Below, in pieces: positions 36,354 to 47,710 of a stretch of DNA of 50,833 nt. The DNA lies in assembly GCA_947447155.1 (NCBI GenBank), contig CANFIN010000010.1, positions 1-50,833 on the forward strand, given 5' to 3'. Positions within the stretch are counted from its first letter, which is position 1; every line of letters begins with the position of its first letter. Origin of the DNA: Bacteroidota bacterium. GTDB taxonomy: Bacteria > Bacteroidota > Bacteroidia > AKYH767-A > OLB10. The position numbers and the translations under genes are program-made. The notes beneath the pieces are model-generated. The model ran no database searches. It saw only the letters and a program-made list of their open reading frames with translations, and was not told the origin of the DNA.

Positions 36354-38081
36354 ATGGAATTTACAAACGATTTACTGAGCTATAAATTAACTAGAAGTTA
36401 TCTACCTGAAAATTTTACATTTCAAAATTGGGAAGATATTCGCGATTATTTCGAAGATTTAAAAAACAGAACTTTTTTAAATGAAAGCGATATTGAAAAA
36501 TGGCTAAACAACAGAAGCGAACTTGAAGCTGCTTTGCAAGAGAATGTTGGTTGGAAGTATATTCGTATGAGTTGTGATACAGCAAATGAAGAATTTGCTA
36601 AAGATTATACTTTTTTTGTGACAGTGCTTCAGCCTAAAATAGCTCCTTACAGCAACGATCTTGATTTGAAATTGCTCGCTTACGAAGGATTGAATAACTA
36701 TAATAAAGATGGTTTTGGTATCTTGTTACGCCAAATAAAAAAAAGAGTAGAGCTTTTTCGTGAAGAGAATATTCCATTGATCGCTGAATTGCAGAACAAG
36801 GAGCAAGAGTATGCGTCTATTGCTGGAGCGATGTCGGTTGAAATTGATGGCAAAGAGTTAACAATGCAACAAGCCAGTAACTATTTAGAACTTCACGACA
36901 GAAATAAAAGAGAGGAGGTTTATCGTAAAATGATGAACAGAAGGCTGCAGGACAGGGAAAAACTGGACGATTTGTTCGATGAACTTTTATTATTGCGCAA
37001 TAAAATCGCCCTAAACGCAGGGTTTGAGAATTTTAGAGATTATATGTTCGCAAGCTTAGGCCGCTTCGATTATACACCAGCAGATTGTTTTAAATTTCAT
37101 GAAGCAGTCGAAAAACATTTAGTTCAATTAGTAGAACAAAGTGAACTAGAACATCAAAACGATTTAAAATTATCGGAGCTTAGGCCATGGGATTTAGCCG
37201 CAGAACCTGAAGGAAAGTCTGTATTAAAACCTTTTGATGGACACGCTGACTTAATTCAAAAAACAGTGAATTGTTTTAATCAGCTAAATCCTTTTTTAGG
37301 GAGTTGTATTAAAGAACTTCAGGAAAGAAAACATTTAGATTTAGAATCTAGAAAGGGTAAAGCTCCGGGTGGATACAATTATCCGTTATATGAGTCTGGA
37401 TTGCCATTTATATTTATGAATTCCACCAATACACTTAGGGATTTAGTTACAATGGTTCATGAAGGTGGACATGCTGTTCAGTCTATTGTGGATCAGCCCT
37501 TGGGGCTAGTAGATTTTAAAAGTTTGCCAAGCGAAGTTGCTGAGTTAGCATCTATGTCGATGGAATTAATGTCTATGAAGTATTGGGGTAGTTATTTTAC
37601 GGATGCAGAAGAGCTAAAAAGAGCTCAAAAGAAACATCTTGCAGATGTGATAAAAGGGTTACCATGGATAGCTGCTGTTGATGCATTTCAACATTGGATT
37701 TATTTAAATCCCAATCATACTCGATTAGAGAGGAGAGCTCAATGGAAAAATACTTATTCCCGTTTTGCAGGCAAGACAGTAAATTGGGAAGGCATTGAGG
37801 ATGCTAGAGAAAATTTATGGCAAAAGCAATTGCATATATTTGAAGTTCCATTTTATTATATAGAATATGGATTTGCTCAGTTAGGAGCCGTTGCTATGTG
37901 GATGAACTTTTCAAAGAATGAAAGTGCGACATTGCAAAAGTATTTGGAAGCACTATCCTTAGGTTATACTAAGACAATCGGAGAAATTTATAAAACGGCA
38001 GGTATCGAGTTTGATTTTTCAGAAGCTTATGTTAAAGAGCTCGCTGGGTTTTTAGAAAGTAAAATCAAGGAAATAAATTGA
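36354..38081 (+). CDS. pepF: M3 family oligoendopeptidase
   Basis: 575 aa; 'LVTMVHEGGHAVQSIV' (HEXXH), 'SEVAELASMSMELMSM'. Confidence 0.93.
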   Translation: MEFTNDLLSYKLTRSYLPENFTFQNWEDIRDYFEDLKNRTFLNESDIEKWLNNRSELEAALQENVGWKYIRMSCDTANEEFAKDYTFFVTVLQPKIAPYSNDLDLKLLAYEGLNNYNKDGFGILLRQIKKRVELFREENIPLIAELQNKEQEYASIAGAMSVEIDGKELTMQQASNYLELHDRNKREEVYRKMMNRRLQDREKLDDLFDELLLLRNKIALNAGFENFRDYMFASLGRFDYTPADCFKFHEAVEKHLVQLVEQSELEHQNDLKLSELRPWDLAAEPEGKSVLKPFDGHADLIQKTVNCFNQLNPFLGSCIKELQERKHLDLESRKGKAPGGYNYPLYESGLPFIFMNSTNTLRDLVTMVHEGGHAVQSIVDQPLGLVDFKSLPSEVAELASMSMELMSMKYWGSYFTDAEELKRAQKKHLADVIKGLPWIAAVDAFQHWIYLNPNHTRLERRAQWKNTYSRFAGKTVNWEGIEDARENLWQKQLHIFEVPFYYIEYGFAQLGAVAMWMNFSKNESATLQKYLEALSLGYTKTIGEIYKTAGIEFDFSEAYVKELAGFLESKIKEIN

Positions 38082-38154
38082 AAAAAGCAGCTTTTATTGT
38101 AACTTTTTGAGAAGTTTTTCGATTAACAAACCCTCAAAAAGTGTAGTTTCTTAG

Positions 38155-41064
38155 ATGATACCAGTTTCTGTTTGGATTTTATTTGTTTTGGCCTTGATAT
38201 TAATTGGGGTCACAGCTTATTTTGTTTCTAGGCATTTTGTTAAAGGGAGTAAGGAAGAAAAAGAAGATTTGTCGTTATCGCTTTATTTAGAGCAGCAAGA
38301 TGTACCATGTATCTTGTTTAGTCATAAAAGCTATAAAGCTATCGATGCTAATCAGATGGCACTTCAGCTATTTGCGATTTATCAAAGATCGATATTGAAA
38401 GAGTTAGTTTTTTCTGATTTTTTTGATGAAAAATTAACTAATGAGGAGGTCAATTTCTTGTTAATTGCTGGAGAAAATGGAGGTTTGACTCGTCAGACTA
38501 TAAATTGCATTAACCGGAACGGGAATATTCTTCCATTGGTATTATCAATGCTGCGATTTAAAAATGGAGATTTTGTATGCAAGTTCGATCATGTTTCTGA
38601 TAAAGAGCAAGAAGTAATAAATCAAGGTTCAGGAAACGTTGTTGGAAATTCAATAGTTAAATCTTACTTTGAAGAAACCCAGGAAAAAACTCATCAATTT
38701 CCTGTTGAAGAAAAGCATGAAAGAGTTCAATTGCCTATTGAAATTGATTCAATTAAAGATGATAGTAATGCGGTAGCTGTAATTGATGTATTTCAAAGGT
38801 TTGTTGATGTGAATGAGCACTTTGCTTATATTACTGGGTACTCCGTAGAAGAGTTGAAAAAAATAACATTGCAGGATTTAATTCATCCAACGCATTCTGT
38901 TATTCATCAAAAATGGCTCAGTGATTTAGTAAAAGGCGTTTCTACTGTTTCGAGCGTAGAGCGAAGCATTATTACTAAGAATAGGAAAAAGGCAGTCGTT
39001 GATTTAATGGCGGCTTTTCTTCCCTCTAGAAATGTTGTCTTTATTACCGCATTTGACAATACCGATTCTAAAAAAACAATCGATAATCTTCTTTCAAACA
39101 GAGAGAACCTAATTGACCTAGTTGAAAATACGGGCGAGTCAATTATGTCTATGAACGCGATAGGAATTATTACTGTTATTAATAGTCAAGCTAAAATTCT
39201 TTTTCGAGAATGTTATGAGGTAATGTTAGAGGAAGGGGATAATCTTATTAATAAACTAAAGCCAGGTTACAAGCAATTGTGGGTTGGTCGTATTCAATCG
39301 GTGCTAAAAGGAGAGACCGTTAATTATAATGATAGCCATCAAATCAATGGCGCTTTTGCTTTTTATGAGGTTATGCTTTATCCAATGAGAAATGAGTTAG
39401 GGCTAATTACCGGATTAAGTTTTTCTGCAAGAGATATTACTGAACGTTTGCAAAAGGAAGAGGAGTTAAAAGTGGCAAAAGATAAAGCAGAGGCTGCAAC
39501 AGTCGCCAAGTCGGAGTTTTTAGCGATTATGAGCCATGAGATTCGTACACCTTTAAATGGATTGATTGGAATTTCGGAATTGTTAAATAACACTAAGCTT
39601 GATGAACAACAAAAAGAGTTTGTTGACATCATGAGACTAAGCGGAGAAGCTTTACTACAAGTAATAAATGACATTCTTGATTTCTCAAAAATAGAAGCCA
39701 ATAAAATGCAGTTGGAAGAAGCGCCTTTTCATGTTGCTGATGTGGTCGAGGAAACAATTGATATATTATCTGCAAAGGCTAAAGAAAAAGGCTTGCTTAT
39801 TAAATCAAAAATCGCATTAAATGTTCCCGAAGCTGTGGTTGGCGATAAGGCTCGGCTTCGTCAAGTGCTTATGAACTTGGTAGGTAATGCAATTAAATTT
39901 ACTGATCGCGGTAGCGTTGAAATAATAGCTATTGCAGAAAATGCAGAAAACTCGAACGATGGATTATTTTTAAAATTCGGTGTTAGTGATACCGGAATGG
40001 GTATGACGAAAGAACAAATGGATATTGCTTTTAACGCGTTTACTCAAGCCGATCAAACCACATTTCGAAAGTATGGAGGAACAGGATTGGGTTTAGCTAT
40101 TTGTAAAACCTTAGTAATGCTTATGGGAGGTAAAATTTGGGCTGAAAGTGAAGTGGGAAAGGGTAGTGATTTTTATTTTACAATTAAAACAAAAGAGACA
40201 AAAATTGTGGAAACAAAAGTTAAAGATGCTCGTCCGAGAAATCAAATAGCAGGCAAGCCTAATTTTGAAATGGGAAAACAATTGCCTGCCAAAATTTTAT
40301 TGGTGGAGGACAATGAAATAAACAGATTGCTCGCATCTAAGCTATTTGGTAGAATTGGTTATCAAATAGAATCCGTTAATGACGGCAGTGATGCAGTTAT
40401 TGCAGTTGGTAAAAACAAGTACGATGTGGTGTTCATGGATATACAAATGAATGGGATGGATGGATTTGAAGCTACCAAGAAAATTAGAGCTCAATTTGGT
40501 CAAATGTGTCCTGTGATAATTGCCATGACGGCCTTCGCTTCTCCAGAAGATAGAAAGGCTTGTATTGATGCTGGGATGGATGATTATGTTTCCAAGCCAA
40601 TCACAATCGATGATTTAGAGCGTATGCTCGTTAAATGGGTAAAAAATCCTAATCCTGAAATAACAATTAGCCAAAGCAAAAATGCACAGCCGAGTAATGT
40701 TGCAATTTCTGACAACTTAGATTTAACAGCCGTTAAACGCTTAATTGATATAGGAAATGCTTCTGATAAAAATTTTACAGCTCAACTTTTGGAAATGTTT
40801 GCCATCCAAGTGCCAAAACTAATTGCAGATATTAACGCGGGTTTAAATCAAAATGATTTAGATATGGTTTGGAAGTCTGCACATAAACTAAAAGGCACTT
40901 GCTTAAATATAGGAGCCATAAAATTATCTGCACTTTGTAAAGAAATGGAATCTAAAGGGCGAAATGGTGATAGTTCAGGGTTAAAAGGAATAGCTTTGCA
41001 ATTAGAAATAGAGTTTAAAGCAGCCGTAAAAGACTTAGGGAAGCTATTTTTAGCCAATTTGTAA
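38155..41064 (+). CDS. Hybrid sensor histidine kinase/response regulator (TM-PAS-PAS-HisKA-HATPase-REC-Hpt)
   Basis: 969 aa; '[23 protein letters not shown]', '[21 protein letters not shown]', '[20 protein letters not shown]', REC '[14 protein letters not shown]...[13 protein letters not shown]', C-terminal Hpt '[16 protein letters not shown]'. Confidence 0.95.
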   Translation: MIPVSVWILFVLALILIGVTAYFVSRHFVKGSKEEKEDLSLSLYLEQQDVPCILFSHKSYKAIDANQMALQLFAIYQRSILKELVFSDFFDEKLTNEEVNFLLIAGENGGLTRQTINCINRNGNILPLVLSMLRFKNGDFVCKFDHVSDKEQEVINQGSGNVVGNSIVKSYFEETQEKTHQFPVEEKHERVQLPIEIDSIKDDSNAVAVIDVFQRFVDVNEHFAYITGYSVEELKKITLQDLIHPTHSVIHQKWLSDLVKGVSTVSSVERSIITKNRKKAVVDLMAAFLPSRNVVFITAFDNTDSKKTIDNLLSNRENLIDLVENTGESIMSMNAIGIITVINSQAKILFRECYEVMLEEGDNLINKLKPGYKQLWVGRIQSVLKGETVNYNDSHQINGAFAFYEVMLYPMRNELGLITGLSFSARDITERLQKEEELKVAKDKAEAATVAKSEFLAIMSHEIRTPLNGLIGISELLNNTKLDEQQKEFVDIMRLSGEALLQVINDILDFSKIEANKMQLEEAPFHVADVVEETIDILSAKAKEKGLLIKSKIALNVPEAVVGDKARLRQVLMNLVGNAIKFTDRGSVEIIAIAENAENSNDGLFLKFGVSDTGMGMTKEQMDIAFNAFTQADQTTFRKYGGTGLGLAICKTLVMLMGGKIWAESEVGKGSDFYFTIKTKETKIVETKVKDARPRNQIAGKPNFEMGKQLPAKILLVEDNEINRLLASKLFGRIGYQIESVNDGSDAVIAVGKNKYDVVFMDIQMNGMDGFEATKKIRAQFGQMCPVIIAMTAFASPEDRKACIDAGMDDYVSKPITIDDLERMLVKWVKNPNPEITISQSKNAQPSNVAISDNLDLTAVKRLIDIGNASDKNFTAQLLEMFAIQVPKLIADINAGLNQNDLDMVWKSAHKLKGTCLNIGAIKLSALCKEMESKGRNGDSSGLKGIALQLEIEFKAAVKDLGKLFLANL

Positions 41065-41083
41065 ACATATTTTTAAAATTACA

Positions 41084-41114
41084 TTTGTTTTGATTAAAAA
41101 TATTTTTAATTTTG
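41084..41114 (+). promoter_or_regulatory. Promoter upstream of rpsU (TTTG-N19-TAATTTTG)
   Basis: TTTG at 41084-41087, TAATTTTG at 41107-41114; matches the Bacteroidota consensus. Confidence 0.6.
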
Positions 41115-41149
41115 CCATCCGTTTAATAAAAACTAGAGGAATTTAAATT

Positions 41150-41344
41150 ATGATTATTGTACCTATTAAGGAAAACGAAACAATTGACAAGGCACTTAAG
41201 AAATTCAAGAAGAAATTCGAAAAGACAGGTATTGTAAAGCAGTTAAGATCGCGTCAAGCATTCGAAAAACCATCTATATCTCGTCGTACGGAAATTAAGA
41301 AGGCGATTTATAAGAATCATTTGATTTCACAAATTCAAGCTTAG
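41150..41344 (+). CDS. rpsU: 30S ribosomal protein S21
   Basis: 64 aa 'MIIVPIKENETIDKALKKFKKKFEKTGIVKQLRSRQAFEKPSISRR'. Confidence 0.96.
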   Translation: MIIVPIKENETIDKALKKFKKKFEKTGIVKQLRSRQAFEKPSISRRTEIKKAIYKNHLISQIQA

Positions 41345-41370
41345 TTTTAGGCATTAATATCTGATACTAT

Positions 41371-41408
41371 ATCCTGACTCAATAATAATTGGGTCAGGAT
41401 TTTTATTT
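41371..41408 (+). terminator. Rho-independent terminator after rpsU
   Basis: TCCTGACTCAAT...ATTGGGTCAGGA followed by TTTTTATTTT. Confidence 0.88.
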
Positions 41409-41509
41409 TGTTAATATGCTGTCAATAAGTATTTGATTTTATTTTAACTATTAAGTGCAATGCGCACTAATCAAGGTTATCTTTACGTTAGAAGTTTAAA
41501 TAAATACTT

Positions 41510-42406
41510 GTGAAGGAATCTGAACTTTTTTTAAAATATTTGATTGTTGAACGTAGATTTTCAAAACATACGATTACTAGCTATCAGACAGACATCCTTC
41601 AATTTACAAAATACATCAAGGACACTTACGAAATAGATGACATTAAAGAGGTAAGTCATCTTTACATAAGATCATGGATAGTGTCGCTTATGGAGACCGG
41701 GATTGACCCGAAATCGGTTAGTAGAAAGATAACTACATTAAGATCTTTTTATAAGTTTTTAATAAAAATTGAAGTGTTGGATAAAAATCCAATGCTTAAA
41801 ATTCAGGCTCCCAAGATTTCGAAAAAACTTCCCGAGTTTTTAGATGAAAAAAAAATGGAGGCCTTGTTTGACAATATGGCCAATGATGGCAATGATTATT
41901 TCGAGGTGCGTGACTTTTTAATTCTTGATTTTTTTTACAGAACGGGTGTTCGTTTATCGGAGTTAATTGAATTAAAAATTTCGGATGTTAATCTGTACAA
42001 TTTAACAATTACTGTCACTGGAAAGCGTAATAAAGTACGACAAATCCCAATTTCAATGGGTTTTAAACAGGCGATAGAAAAGTATATTGTACTACGCAAT
42101 GAATTTTTAAAATCGGAAGGCTTGGATAATCATTATTTTTTTATTGATAATAAAGGTAACAAAATGTATCCGGTCTTCGTTTATCGTATTGTTAAGGCTA
42201 ATATCAAAATGGTAAGCACAGGTAAGAAGAAGAGTCCACATGTTTTAAGGCACACTTTCGCTACAGCAATGTTAAATAATGGAGCAGACATCAATGCAAT
42301 CAAAGAAATATTAGGTCATAGAAATCTATCAGCTACTCAAGTTTATACGCATAACACAATTGAAAAACTAAAGGAAGTCTATAAACAGGCCTTCCCTAAA
42401 GCATAA
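41510..42406 (+). CDS. xerC: XerC/D-type tyrosine recombinase (GTG start)
   Basis: 298 aa; 'FLKYLIVERRFSKHTITSYQTDI', 'FFYRTGVRLSELIELKISDV', 'HVLRHTFATAMLNNGADINAIKEILGHRNLSATQVYTH'. Confidence 0.93.
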   Translation: MKESELFLKYLIVERRFSKHTITSYQTDILQFTKYIKDTYEIDDIKEVSHLYIRSWIVSLMETGIDPKSVSRKITTLRSFYKFLIKIEVLDKNPMLKIQAPKISKKLPEFLDEKKMEALFDNMANDGNDYFEVRDFLILDFFYRTGVRLSELIELKISDVNLYNLTITVTGKRNKVRQIPISMGFKQAIEKYIVLRNEFLKSEGLDNHYFFIDNKGNKMYPVFVYRIVKANIKMVSTGKKKSPHVLRHTFATAMLNNGADINAIKEILGHRNLSATQVYTHNTIEKLKEVYKQAFPKA

Positions 42407-42431
42407 AAACTAATTTTTAAAAATAAGACTT

Positions 42432-42731
42432 ATGAAACTAAAAGTTCAATCCATCCATTTTGATGCAGACCGTAAATTGTTGTCCTTTGTTGAGGAGAAA
42501 ATCGAAAAATTGACTCATTTTTATGAAGATATTATTGACGGAGAGGTTTTTCTTCGACTTGATAAAAACTCTGAGAAAGAAAACAAAATTGCTGAAATAA
42601 AATTGAACACACCTGGCAAAACGATGTTTGCAAGCGAGCAATGTAAGTCTTTTGAAGAGGCAACAGACATTGCAGTTGATGCATTAAGAAAGCAAATCAC
42701 AAAGTATAAAGGGAAATTGCGTGGCAATTGA
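42432..42731 (+). CDS. hpf: Ribosome hibernation-promoting factor (HPF/YfiA)
   Basis: 99 aa; 'VQSIHFDADRKLLSFVEEKIEKLTHFYEDI', 'FEEATDIAVDALRKQITKYKGKL'. Confidence 0.92.
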   Translation: MKLKVQSIHFDADRKLLSFVEEKIEKLTHFYEDIIDGEVFLRLDKNSEKENKIAEIKLNTPGKTMFASEQCKSFEEATDIAVDALRKQITKYKGKLRGN

Positions 42732-42751
42732 ATTCTGAAATAAATTTGAAT

Positions 42752-42783
42752 AAAAGATGCGGGCATTAACTCGCATTTTTTAT
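42752..42783 (+). terminator. Putative terminator after hpf
   Basis: AAAAGATGCG...CGCATTTTTT with loop. Confidence 0.55.
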
Positions 42784-42863
42784 TTTTACCCTGTTTGATT
42801 AAAGATTTTTTACAAACTTGATAAAAAATATTAGGGGATATCAAAAATTTTTATGCAGAATGC

Positions 42864-42893
42864 TTGTTTCAATCAAATCATTTAGTAAATTTG
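42864..42893 (+). promoter_or_regulatory. Promoter upstream of tRNA/tuf cluster (TTG-N19-TAAATTTG)
   Basis: TTG at 42864-42866, TAAATTTG at 42886-42893. Confidence 0.6.
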
Positions 42894-42937
42894 CAATCCG
42901 ATTTTAAGAGATGTTAATTTAGTTCATTGAAATTCAA

Positions 42938-43014
42938 GCCGATGTAGCTCAGTTGGTCAGAGCTACTGATTTGTAATCAGTAGGTCGGGGGTTCGAATCC
43001 CTCCATCGGCTCCA
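42938..43014 (+). tRNA. tRNA-Thr (anticodon TGT)
   Basis: Cloverleaf GCCGATG...CATCGGC-T-CCA; anticodon loop TTTGTAA; T-loop GTTCGAATC; CCA encoded. Confidence 0.95.
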
Positions 43015-43114
43015 ATTGTTGTAGATTTAAGACGTAGTGAGTTAGAATGTGGTGTTTAGTAAGAGTCCTTGAATCCGTTTCTAATTTTTCGGAAGTATCC
43101 GGAAAAAAGGCTTA

Positions 43115-43197
43115 GGGGAGATACTCAAGTGGCTAACGAGGACAGACTGTAAATCTGTTGACATACGTCTTCACAGGTTCGAATCCTGTTCTCCCCA
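43115..43197 (+). tRNA. tRNA-Tyr (anticodon GTA)
   Basis: GGGGAGA...TCTCCCC, anticodon stem-loop CAGACTGTAAATCTG, long variable arm, T-loop GTTCGAATC. Confidence 0.95.
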
Positions 43198-43295
43198 CGA
43201 ATGCTTTACATAATAAGTAGGGCAAAATTATATTGGCAAGAAATCTTGCCTTCGATCTTTGAATAGTGATGCACAAAAGTGCATTTATTTAATTA

Positions 43296-43368
43296 GCGGA
43301 AGTAGCTCATTTGGTAGAGCATCAGCCTTCCAAGCTGAGGGTGGCCGGTTCGAGCCCGGTCTTCCGCT
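43296..43368 (+). tRNA. tRNA-Gly (anticodon TCC)
   Basis: GCGGAAG...CTTCCGC, anticodon loop CTTCCAA, T-loop GTTCGAGCC. Confidence 0.95.
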
Positions 43369-43443
43369 CAAGGTTAAATGATTTGTGAAGTTGAAGGCGT
43401 GATTGTTTTCCGCGATTGATCTCAGGTATGTCAAATGTATCAT

Positions 43444-43516
43444 GCCAATGTAGCTCAGTCGGTAGAGCACATCCATGGTAAGGATGAGGTCACCAGTTCG
43501 ATCCTGGTCATTGGCT
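43444..43516 (+). tRNA. tRNA-Thr (anticodon GGT)
   Basis: GCCAATG...CATTGGC, anticodon loop ATGGTAA, T-loop GTTCGATCC. Confidence 0.95.
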
Positions 43517-43580
43517 CAAAGTAGATAATATAAGAATTAAAATAAATAATAATAATTAAACAAAAAACAAATCTAATAAA

Positions 43581-44768
43581 ATGGCAAAAGAGAAATTTGA
43601 TCGCTCCAAACCTCACGTAAACATCGGAACGATCGGTCACGTAGACCACGGTAAGACCACTCTGACAGCTGCAATTACCAACGTACTTGCTCAATCAGGT
43701 CTTGCAGAGAAGAGGGATTTCGCCTCTATCGATAACGCTCCTGAAGAAAAAGAGCGTGGTATCACTATTAACACTGCACACGTAGAGTACCAAACTGCTA
43801 ATCGTCACTATGCACACGTTGACTGTCCAGGTCACGCGGATTATGTGAAGAACATGGTTACAGGTGCGGCTCAAATGGACGGTGCTATTCTAGTAGTTGC
43901 TGCTACTGATGGTCCTATGCCTCAAACTCGTGAGCATATCCTTTTAGCTCGTCAGGTAGGTGTACCTAAAATCGTTGTTTTCATGAACAAGGTTGACATG
44001 GTTGACGATCCTGAATTGTTAGACTTAGTAGAAATGGAAATTCGTGAGTTACTATCATTCTATGAATATGATGGTGACAATACACCAGTTATCCGTGGTT
44101 CTGCATTAGGTGGGTTAAACCTTGATGCGAACTGGATGCCTAAGATTCTTGAATTAATGGAAGCAGTTGATACATTTATTCCAATTCCTCCTCGTCAAGT
44201 TGACCTACCTTTCCTTATGCCAGTTGAGGATGTGTTCTCAATTACAGGTCGTGGAACAGTAGCTACAGGACGTATCGAGCGTGGAGTTATCAACTCAAAT
44301 GATTCAGTTGAAATCATCGGGATGCAGCCTGAGAAATTAACTTCTACTTGTACTGGTGTTGAGATGTTTCGTAAGATTCTTGATCGTGGAGAAGCTGGAG
44401 ATAACGTAGGTTTATTGTTACGTGGTATTGAGAAAACTGATATCCGTCGTGGTATGGTTATCGCCAAGCCAGGTTCAATTACTCCTCACACGAAGTTCAA
44501 GGCTGAAATTTATGTATTGAAGAAAGAAGAAGGTGGACGTCACACTCCATTCCATCAAAAATATCGTCCTCAGTTCTATTTACGTACAACTGATGTAACT
44601 GGTGAAATTACTTTACCAGAAGGACGTGAGATGGTAATGCCAGGAGATAACGTAACAATCACTGTTGAGTTAATTCAACCAGTTGCTATGGACAAAGGTC
44701 TTCGTTTCGCTATCCGTGAAGGTGGTCGTACGGTAGGTGCAGGTCAGGTAACTGAAATCATCGCCTAA
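43581..44768 (+). CDS. tuf: Elongation factor Tu
   Basis: 395 aa; '[33 protein letters not shown]'. Confidence 0.98.
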   Translation: MAKEKFDRSKPHVNIGTIGHVDHGKTTLTAAITNVLAQSGLAEKRDFASIDNAPEEKERGITINTAHVEYQTANRHYAHVDCPGHADYVKNMVTGAAQMDGAILVVAATDGPMPQTREHILLARQVGVPKIVVFMNKVDMVDDPELLDLVEMEIRELLSFYEYDGDNTPVIRGSALGGLNLDANWMPKILELMEAVDTFIPIPPRQVDLPFLMPVEDVFSITGRGTVATGRIERGVINSNDSVEIIGMQPEKLTSTCTGVEMFRKILDRGEAGDNVGLLLRGIEKTDIRRGMVIAKPGSITPHTKFKAEIYVLKKEEGGRHTPFHQKYRPQFYLRTTDVTGEITLPEGREMVMPGDNVTITVELIQPVAMDKGLRFAIREGGRTVGAGQVTEIIA

Positions 44769-44788
44769 TTATACAAAGTAATTGAATA

Positions 44789-44817
44789 GTATGTCCCGGC
44801 GAAGAGTCGGGACATAC
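44789..44817 (+). terminator. Hairpin downstream of tuf (no clear U-tract)
   Basis: GTATGTCCCG...CGGGACATAC, 10-bp perfect stem. Confidence 0.45.
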
Positions 44818-44928
44818 CTATTTAAAAAGGTGGTATTTTTTTCGGAGGAATTTAATGATTTTGACGGAAAAAAACAAAATAAAATTGTGTTAAATACAAT
44901 TGTATTAAGTAACCACATTGAGAAATTT

Positions 44929-45001
44929 ACGGGTGTAGCTCAATTGGTAGAGTAGCGGTCTCCAAAACCGTTGGCTGGGAGTTCGAGTCTCTCCACCCGT
45001 G
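44929..45001 (+). tRNA. tRNA-Trp (anticodon CCA)
   Basis: ACGGGTG...CACCCGT, anticodon loop CTCCAAA, T-loop GTTCGAGTC. Confidence 0.95.
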
Positions 45002-45029
45002 CAAAAAGAGAAAAATAAACGACATAGTT

Positions 45030-45224
45030 ATGCAAAAATTACGCGCTTATATCAGTGATTCATATAATGAGCTGATGAATAAAGTATCATGGCCAACATG
45101 GGCTGAATTGCAAAGTAGTTCAATGGTAGTTTTAATTGCCACTTTATTGTTTGGGGTTGTCGTTTTTTTAATAGACACAGTATTCCAAGGTTCGTTGAAT
45201 TTGATTTATAATTTGTTCTCTTAA
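45030..45224 (+). CDS. secE: Preprotein translocase subunit SecE
   Basis: 64 aa 'YISDSYNELMNKVSWPTWAELQSSSMVVLIATLLFGVVVFLID'; position between tRNA-Trp and nusG. Confidence 0.93.
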   Translation: MQKLRAYISDSYNELMNKVSWPTWAELQSSSMVVLIATLLFGVVVFLIDTVFQGSLNLIYNLFS

Positions 45225-45229
45225 TTTCT

Positions 45230-45781
45230 ATGTCAGATTCTACAGGCAAAAAATGGTATGTGATCCGTGCGGTTAGTGGTCAGGAGAAAAAGGTAAAACA
45301 ATACCTTGAATCTGAGGTTTTACGCGCAGGTCTTTCTGATTATGTTTCTCAGGTATTGATTCCAATGGAGAAATATTATCAAATTAAAGATGGTAAAAAA
45401 GTTAGCAAGGAAAGAAGTTTTTATCCTGGCTATATTTTGATTGAAGCAAACTTAATGGGAGAGGTACCCCATGTAATTCAAAACACTACGGGCGTGATTG
45501 GTTTCTTAGGTGCTAAAGGAGAAGCCCCCGCACCTTTAAGAATATCTGAGGTGAATAGAATTTTAGGTAAGGTTGATGAATTGGCTGATAGTGAAGAGGT
45601 AATCAATGTGCCTTATGTTGTTGGTGAAACAGTTAAAGTAACTGACGGACCGTTCAATAGCTTCTCTGGAATTATTGAGGAAGTAAATGAAGAAAAGAAG
45701 AAATTAAAAGTAATGGTTAAAATTTTTGGACGTAAGACTCCTTTGGAGTTAAGTTATGTTCAAGTTGAAAAAGAATCATAA
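45230..45781 (+). CDS. nusG: Transcription termination/antitermination protein NusG
   Basis: 'KWYVIRAVSGQEKKVKQYLE', 'FYPGYILIEANL', 'GETVKVTDGPFNSFSGIIEEV'. Confidence 0.96.
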   Translation: MSDSTGKKWYVIRAVSGQEKKVKQYLESEVLRAGLSDYVSQVLIPMEKYYQIKDGKKVSKERSFYPGYILIEANLMGEVPHVIQNTTGVIGFLGAKGEAPAPLRISEVNRILGKVDELADSEEVINVPYVVGETVKVTDGPFNSFSGIIEEVNEEKKKLKVMVKIFGRKTPLELSYVQVEKES

Positions 45782-45873
45782 ACACTTTGATGCCTACCTT
45801 GGTTGATGCTTCCACATTTCAAGATTAGGATTCTCCATCTAAGAAAAATGATAAATACTAATAATTAAACAAA

Positions 45874-46317
45874 ATGGCAAAGGAAATAGGCGCACTGATT
45901 AAGTTACAAGTAAAAGGTGGTTCTGCAAATCCAGCACCTCCAATTGGTCCTGCATTAGGAGCGAAAGGGGTGAACATTATGGAGTTCTGTAAGCAATTTA
46001 ATGCAAGAACTCAGGATAAAGCAGGTCAAGTATTACCAGTAATTATTACAGTATATACAGATAAGTCATTCGACTTTATCATCAAGACACCTCCAGTATT
46101 CATTCAATTGATGGAGGCTGCAAAAATTCAGAAAGGTTCTGCTGAGTCTAACAGAAAGAAAGTTGGTTCTGTAACATGGGAACAAGTACGTGCAATTGCT
46201 GAAGCGAAAATGGTAGACATGAATTGTTTTACTGTTGATTCTGCCATGAAAATGGTAGCAGGTTCAGCTCGTAGTGCTGGTATCAATGTAACAGGGACAT
46301 CTCCTTGGGCTGAGTAA
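45874..46317 (+). CDS. rplK: 50S ribosomal protein L11
   Basis: '[46 protein letters not shown]'. Confidence 0.97.
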   Translation: MAKEIGALIKLQVKGGSANPAPPIGPALGAKGVNIMEFCKQFNARTQDKAGQVLPVIITVYTDKSFDFIIKTPPVFIQLMEAAKIQKGSAESNRKKVGSVTWEQVRAIAEAKMVDMNCFTVDSAMKMVAGSARSAGINVTGTSPWAE

Positions 46318-46395
46318 TTATAAACCCTATGTAGTATCGTTATCGCTTGCTGCTTCCCGTGATCGATATACATTTAAACAAAAACAAAAATTAAA

Positions 46396-47085
46396 ATGGC
46401 TAAGTTAACTAAGAACCAGAAGGTGGCTTATGCAAAAGTAGATGCTAATAAAGCTTACACTTTGCAGGATGCTTCAAAACTTGTAAAAGAAATTTCTTTT
46501 GCAAAATTTGATGCTTCTGTAGATCTTAGCGTACGCCTTGGAGTTGATCCACGTAAAGCGAATCAAATGGTTCGTGGTATCGTGACACTTCCTCACGGAA
46601 CTGGTAAAACAGTGCGCGTGTTGGTATTATGTACGCCTGACAAAGAGCAAGAGGCAAAAGATGCCGGTGCTGAATTTGTTGGATTGGATGATTTCATCCA
46701 AAAGATTGAAGGCGGATGGACAGATGTTGATATCATCATCACCATGCCGAGTGTAATGGCGAAAGTTGGTAAATTGGGTAAAATCCTGGGACCGCGAAAC
46801 TTAATGCCTAATCCTAAGACAGGAACAGTAACCAATGATGTTGGTAAAGCTGTAGCAGAAGTAAAAGCGGGTAAGATAGATTTTAAGGTTGATAAAAGTG
46901 GAATTATACACGCTTCAATCGGTAAAGTATCATTCGATGCTCAAAAGCTATCCGATAATGCTCATGAGTTATTATCTACAATTGTAAAGTTAAAACCATC
47001 AGCTGCTAAAGGTACATACATGAAAAGTATTTCTATGAGCAGCACAATGAGTCCGGGAATTTCAATCGAACCAAAATCGATTTAA
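46396..47085 (+). CDS. rplA: 50S ribosomal protein L1
   Basis: '[36 protein letters not shown]', '[16 protein letters not shown]'. Confidence 0.97.
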   Translation: MAKLTKNQKVAYAKVDANKAYTLQDASKLVKEISFAKFDASVDLSVRLGVDPRKANQMVRGIVTLPHGTGKTVRVLVLCTPDKEQEAKDAGAEFVGLDDFIQKIEGGWTDVDIIITMPSVMAKVGKLGKILGPRNLMPNPKTGTVTNDVGKAVAEVKAGKIDFKVDKSGIIHASIGKVSFDAQKLSDNAHELLSTIVKLKPSAAKGTYMKSISMSSTMSPGISIEPKSI

Positions 47086-47120
47086 TAATTCCATTTAAAA
47101 ACATTAATTCGTAACGTCAA

Positions 47121-47642
47121 ATGACCAGAGAAGAAAAAAACCAGATTATCGATGAGCTAGTATCGGTGCTTTCTAGTACAGGAAGCTTCTATATTACAGA
47201 TATCGGTACTCTGAATTCAGAAAAGACTAGTAAGTTGCGTCGTTTGTGCTACAACAGACAAGTGCAATTGAAAGTTGCGAAGAATTCTCTGATTAAAAAA
47301 GCTCTAGAGCGTATAGAAGGTGATTACAGCCAAATGATTCCTGCAATGAAAGGTTCATCTGCAGTGATGGTTGCTGAAATCCCTAACGTTCCAGCTAAGT
47401 TGATCAAAGACTTTCGCAAGGAGAGTGATCGCCCTGTATTGAAGGCCGCTTCTATCGATGGAGGTATTTATGTCGGAGATAATCAGTTAGAATCATTAGC
47501 TGCATTAAAATCGAAAAATGAACTTATCGGCGATATCGTTGGATTACTTCAATCGCCTGCGCAATCTGTTATCTCTGGCCTTAAAGGTCAAGGAGGCAAA
47601 ATTGCCGGCATCCTCAAAACGTTGGAAGAGCGTGCAGCATAA
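47121..47642 (+). CDS. rplJ: 50S ribosomal protein L10
   Basis: 173 aa between rplA and rplL; 'LRRLCYNRQVQLKVAKNSLIKKALE'. Confidence 0.95.
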   Translation: MTREEKNQIIDELVSVLSSTGSFYITDIGTLNSEKTSKLRRLCYNRQVQLKVAKNSLIKKALERIEGDYSQMIPAMKGSSAVMVAEIPNVPAKLIKDFRKESDRPVLKAASIDGGIYVGDNQLESLAALKSKNELIGDIVGLLQSPAQSVISGLKGQGGKIAGILKTLEERAA

Positions 47643-47710
47643 TTGCAGCTTAAATCTTCAAAAAACAAAATCTATAAATTATTTAAAAATCCTTAAAAAA
47701 AATAAAAAAA

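Noticed and set aside
41510-42406. Considered as a mobile-element integrase
   Set aside because: Length, motifs and conserved rpsU-xer-hpf-tuf context fit the housekeeping XerC/D recombinase.
43285-43694. Minus-strand ORFs over the tRNA-Gly/tRNA-Thr/tuf start region
   Set aside because: Overlap clear tRNA cloverleaves and the tuf N-terminus; the 'MTRIELVTSSLPWMCSTD'-like peptide is the common spurious translation of tRNA antisense.
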